Source: Candidatus Hydrogenedentota bacterium (GTDB lineage Bacteria > Hydrogenedentota > Hydrogenedentia > Hydrogenedentiales > CAITNO01). Taken from it: 14,395 bases of DNA. Under the pieces are notes generated by a model. That model had not been told where the DNA came from, searched no databases, and was given only the letters and a program-made list of their open reading frames with translations. The position numbers and the translations under genes are program-made. Positions 12,915 to 14,395 of the stretch are shown piece by piece; position 1 is the first letter of the stretch; each line of letters begins with the position of its first letter. The stretch spans positions 1-14,395 of the forward strand of contig CAIXUF010001317.1 of assembly GCA_903922535.1 (NCBI GenBank), given 5' to 3'.

Positions 12915-14228
12915 ATGACGCGTCTGGGAATCACCGTACTGGCCTTGATTCTTTCCGGATGCGCAACGTCGCATCTGGTGGCAGCGGTTGAGAAAGGAAA
13001 CGGCGCCCTAGAGGGCATGTACCCCGTGCGGGAATTTGGGGCGGTGGCGGACGGGGTTGCAGACGATACGGGCGCCATCCAGCGGGCGATCGACGGTGCC
13101 GCGGAGAAAGGCGGCACTGTTTATCTGCCGCCGGGCCGGTACCGCGTCGCCGGGAGCCTTCAATTGAAACCGGGCGTGACGCTCAAAGGGGCCAGCACGG
13201 CGCCTATGTCGATCACGCCGCTGACCGGCACCATCCTGCTGGCGACGGGCGGCCGCGATGACGAAAACGCACCCGCGTTGTTTGAGATGACCAACGCCAC
13301 CACCGTCACGGGAATCACCGTGTTCTATCCGGAACAGAAAGTCGACGACATTCACCCCTATTCGTGGACCTGCCATATGCAGGGGTTCGACACGACCCTC
13401 GAGAACGTCACGTTCATCAACAGTTACAACGGCATCAAAGTGGGCCCCGAGCCCAATGTGCGCCATCGGATTCGCAGCGTGGTGGGTTGCGTGCTGCGGC
13501 GCGGCCTGTTTGTTGACAACTGCACGGACATCGGCCGCGTCGAGAATGTCCAGTTTCATTGCCACTGGTGGAGCGACGCGGTAACAGGCGGTGACGGCGA
13601 AAAGGTTATGAACTATATGGTGGCCAACCTGGAGGCGTTCGTGTTTGGCCGGACCGACTGGGAGTATGCGACCAACAACTTCGTGTTTCCGGCCAAGTAC
13701 GGGTGGCGCTTCATCAAGACGGACGCGGGCATGTGCAACGGCCAGTTCACGGCCAACGGGGCCGACGCCTGCGAGACGTCCGTCCAAGTCGATGCCATTC
13801 AGCCCATGGGGTTGCTGATTACGGGCGGCCAGTTTGTGGCATTCCTTGGCACGGACCCGGTCGAGGTGCGCATTGCGCCGACCTGCGACGGCAATGTGCG
13901 CTTCGTCAACTGCGCGTTTTGGGGGCCCGCCCTGCACAACGCGGTCCTTCAAGGCAAAGGCACAACCTCGTTCACCGACTGTTATTTTAGTAGTTGGAAA
14001 GAAGACGGCGGCGCGCTGGTCCAGGCCGGGGCGGGTCGTCTGCAAATCAACAATTCCACCTTCGCCACAGCCAACCCGGTGGACGTCGAACTCGGCCCCA
14101 ATGTTGAACACGCCATCATCCAGGGCAACAACGGGCCCTTTGGGGTCCGTGTTGGCGGCAACTGCGGCGGGAAGGCCATAATGACGAACAACGAGCCGGA
14201 GAAGCCGCTACCACAGAAACAGAAGTGA
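12915..14228 (+). CDS. Lipoprotein with right-handed beta-helix (pectate lyase 3 / GH28-related type)
   Basis: 437 residues. The N-terminus is a lipoprotein signal with lipobox L13-S-G-C16, so the protein is membrane-anchored on the outside of a membrane. From residue 36, YPVREFGAVADGVADDTGAI and GGTVYLPPGRYRV are the typical opening of PF12708-type pectate-lyase-3 folds. The rest repeats short beta-helix turns (LENVTFINSYNGIKV, VRFVNCAFWG, TSFTDCYFSS, LQINNSTFATANPVDVELG). Such proteins cut or bind polysaccharide, but no catalytic set can be assigned here and the substrate is unknown. The start is fixed by AGGAGG (12904-12909), 5 nt before the ATG. The tail is charged and Pro-rich (EPEKPLPQKQK). 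The partial lipoprotein gene 106 nt downstream runs in the same direction and may be co-transcribed. Confidence 0.85.
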   Translation: MTRLGITVLALILSGCATSHLVAAVEKGNGALEGMYPVREFGAVADGVADDTGAIQRAIDGAAEKGGTVYLPPGRYRVAGSLQLKPGVTLKGASTAPMSITPLTGTILLATGGRDDENAPALFEMTNATTVTGITVFYPEQKVDDIHPYSWTCHMQGFDTTLENVTFINSYNGIKVGPEPNVRHRIRSVVGCVLRRGLFVDNCTDIGRVENVQFHCHWWSDAVTGGDGEKVMNYMVANLEAFVFGRTDWEYATNNFVFPAKYGWRFIKTDAGMCNGQFTANGADACETSVQVDAIQPMGLLITGGQFVAFLGTDPVEVRIAPTCDGNVRFVNCAFWGPALHNAVLQGKGTTSFTDCYFSSWKEDGGALVQAGAGRLQINNSTFATANPVDVELGPNVEHAIIQGNNGPFGVRVGGNCGGKAIMTNNEPEKPLPQKQK

Positions 14229-14334
14229 AAGAAGACCGGGAATTCAGAATCCAGAATCTGGAAGGCAGAAGCATTAACGTCCGTACCCGACGGGCACAGA
14301 CATGGGCTAAGAACACGAGAAGGAGCTGTTGAAC

Positions 14335-14395
14335 ATGAACAGAATGATGATTTGCTGCATGCTGGGAATGTCATTGATGGCCATGGCCTGCATGG
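14335..14395 (+). CDS. 5' end of a probable lipoprotein gene (partial)
   Basis: The first 20 codons are visible and the gene leaves the window at the right edge. AAGGAG (14320-14325) lies 9 nt before the ATG. The N-terminus MNRMMICCMLGMSLMAMACM is a short, Met-rich hydrophobic segment with a possible lipobox at A16-M-A-C19, so it is probably a lipoprotein or other exported protein. The family cannot be told from this. The 106-nt gap before it has an 11-bp palindrome CCAGAATCTGG and a small CCGT/ACGG hairpin but no promoter I can support, so it may be transcribed with the beta-helix gene. Confidence 0.6.
   Translation, partial: MNRMMICCMLGMSLMAMACM

Overview
The window is GC-rich, compact bacterial DNA. 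It looks like a free-living or environmental Gram-negative from the Planctomycetes / Lentisphaerae / Candidatus Hydrogenedentes part of the tree. This placement is an inference. It rests on a lipoprotein protease with a Glu-Gly-Glu-Gly linker, a FecR plus DUF6600-type protein, a TMTC-like membrane/TPR protein, a PF12708-type beta-helix lipoprotein and an intergenic array of 9-bp TGGAC-type units. No rRNA, tRNA, transposase, integrase, phage or CRISPR feature was seen.

Layout. At the far left, the first 16 codons of a leftward gene (49 to 1) leave the window; it has a near-consensus sigma-70 promoter. Between it and the rightward FecR/DUF6600 gene (378-2561) lies a set of three to four operator-like repeats with a 23-bp period. 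A 1096-residue secreted S8 protease (2929-6219) follows in the same direction. The right-centre holds three leftward genes. A HEAT-repeat protein (12254-10005) overlaps an HD-GYP protein (10008-8587) by four bases (ATGA). After a 273-nt gap with its own promoter and a possible leader ORF comes a TMTC-like multi-pass membrane protein with C-terminal TPRs (8313-6394). It converges on the protease gene. On the right, a beta-helix lipoprotein (12915-14228) and the first 20 codons of a probable lipoprotein (14335 onward) run rightward. Between the HEAT operon and the beta-helix gene lies what looks like a broken small leftward gene (12821-12531).

How parts work together. The HEAT and HD-GYP proteins are very likely one functional unit: translationally coupled, and sharing a related N-terminal domain of about 120 residues. 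A c-di-GMP-hydrolysing or c-di-GMP-sensing module with a HEAT scaffold partner is the most interesting system here. The FecR/DUF6600 protein, the S8 protease and the beta-helix lipoprotein all carry export signals and point to a rich cell-envelope or extracellular programme, but no shared pathway can be proved from the sequence.

Promoters. Four good sigma-70 promoters can be read. Three share the same form, TTGAC(A/T), 17-nt spacer, CATAAT; two of these overlap inverted repeats suitable as operators. The HEAT promoter also shows that this gene must start at a TTG at 12254, well inside the longest open frame.
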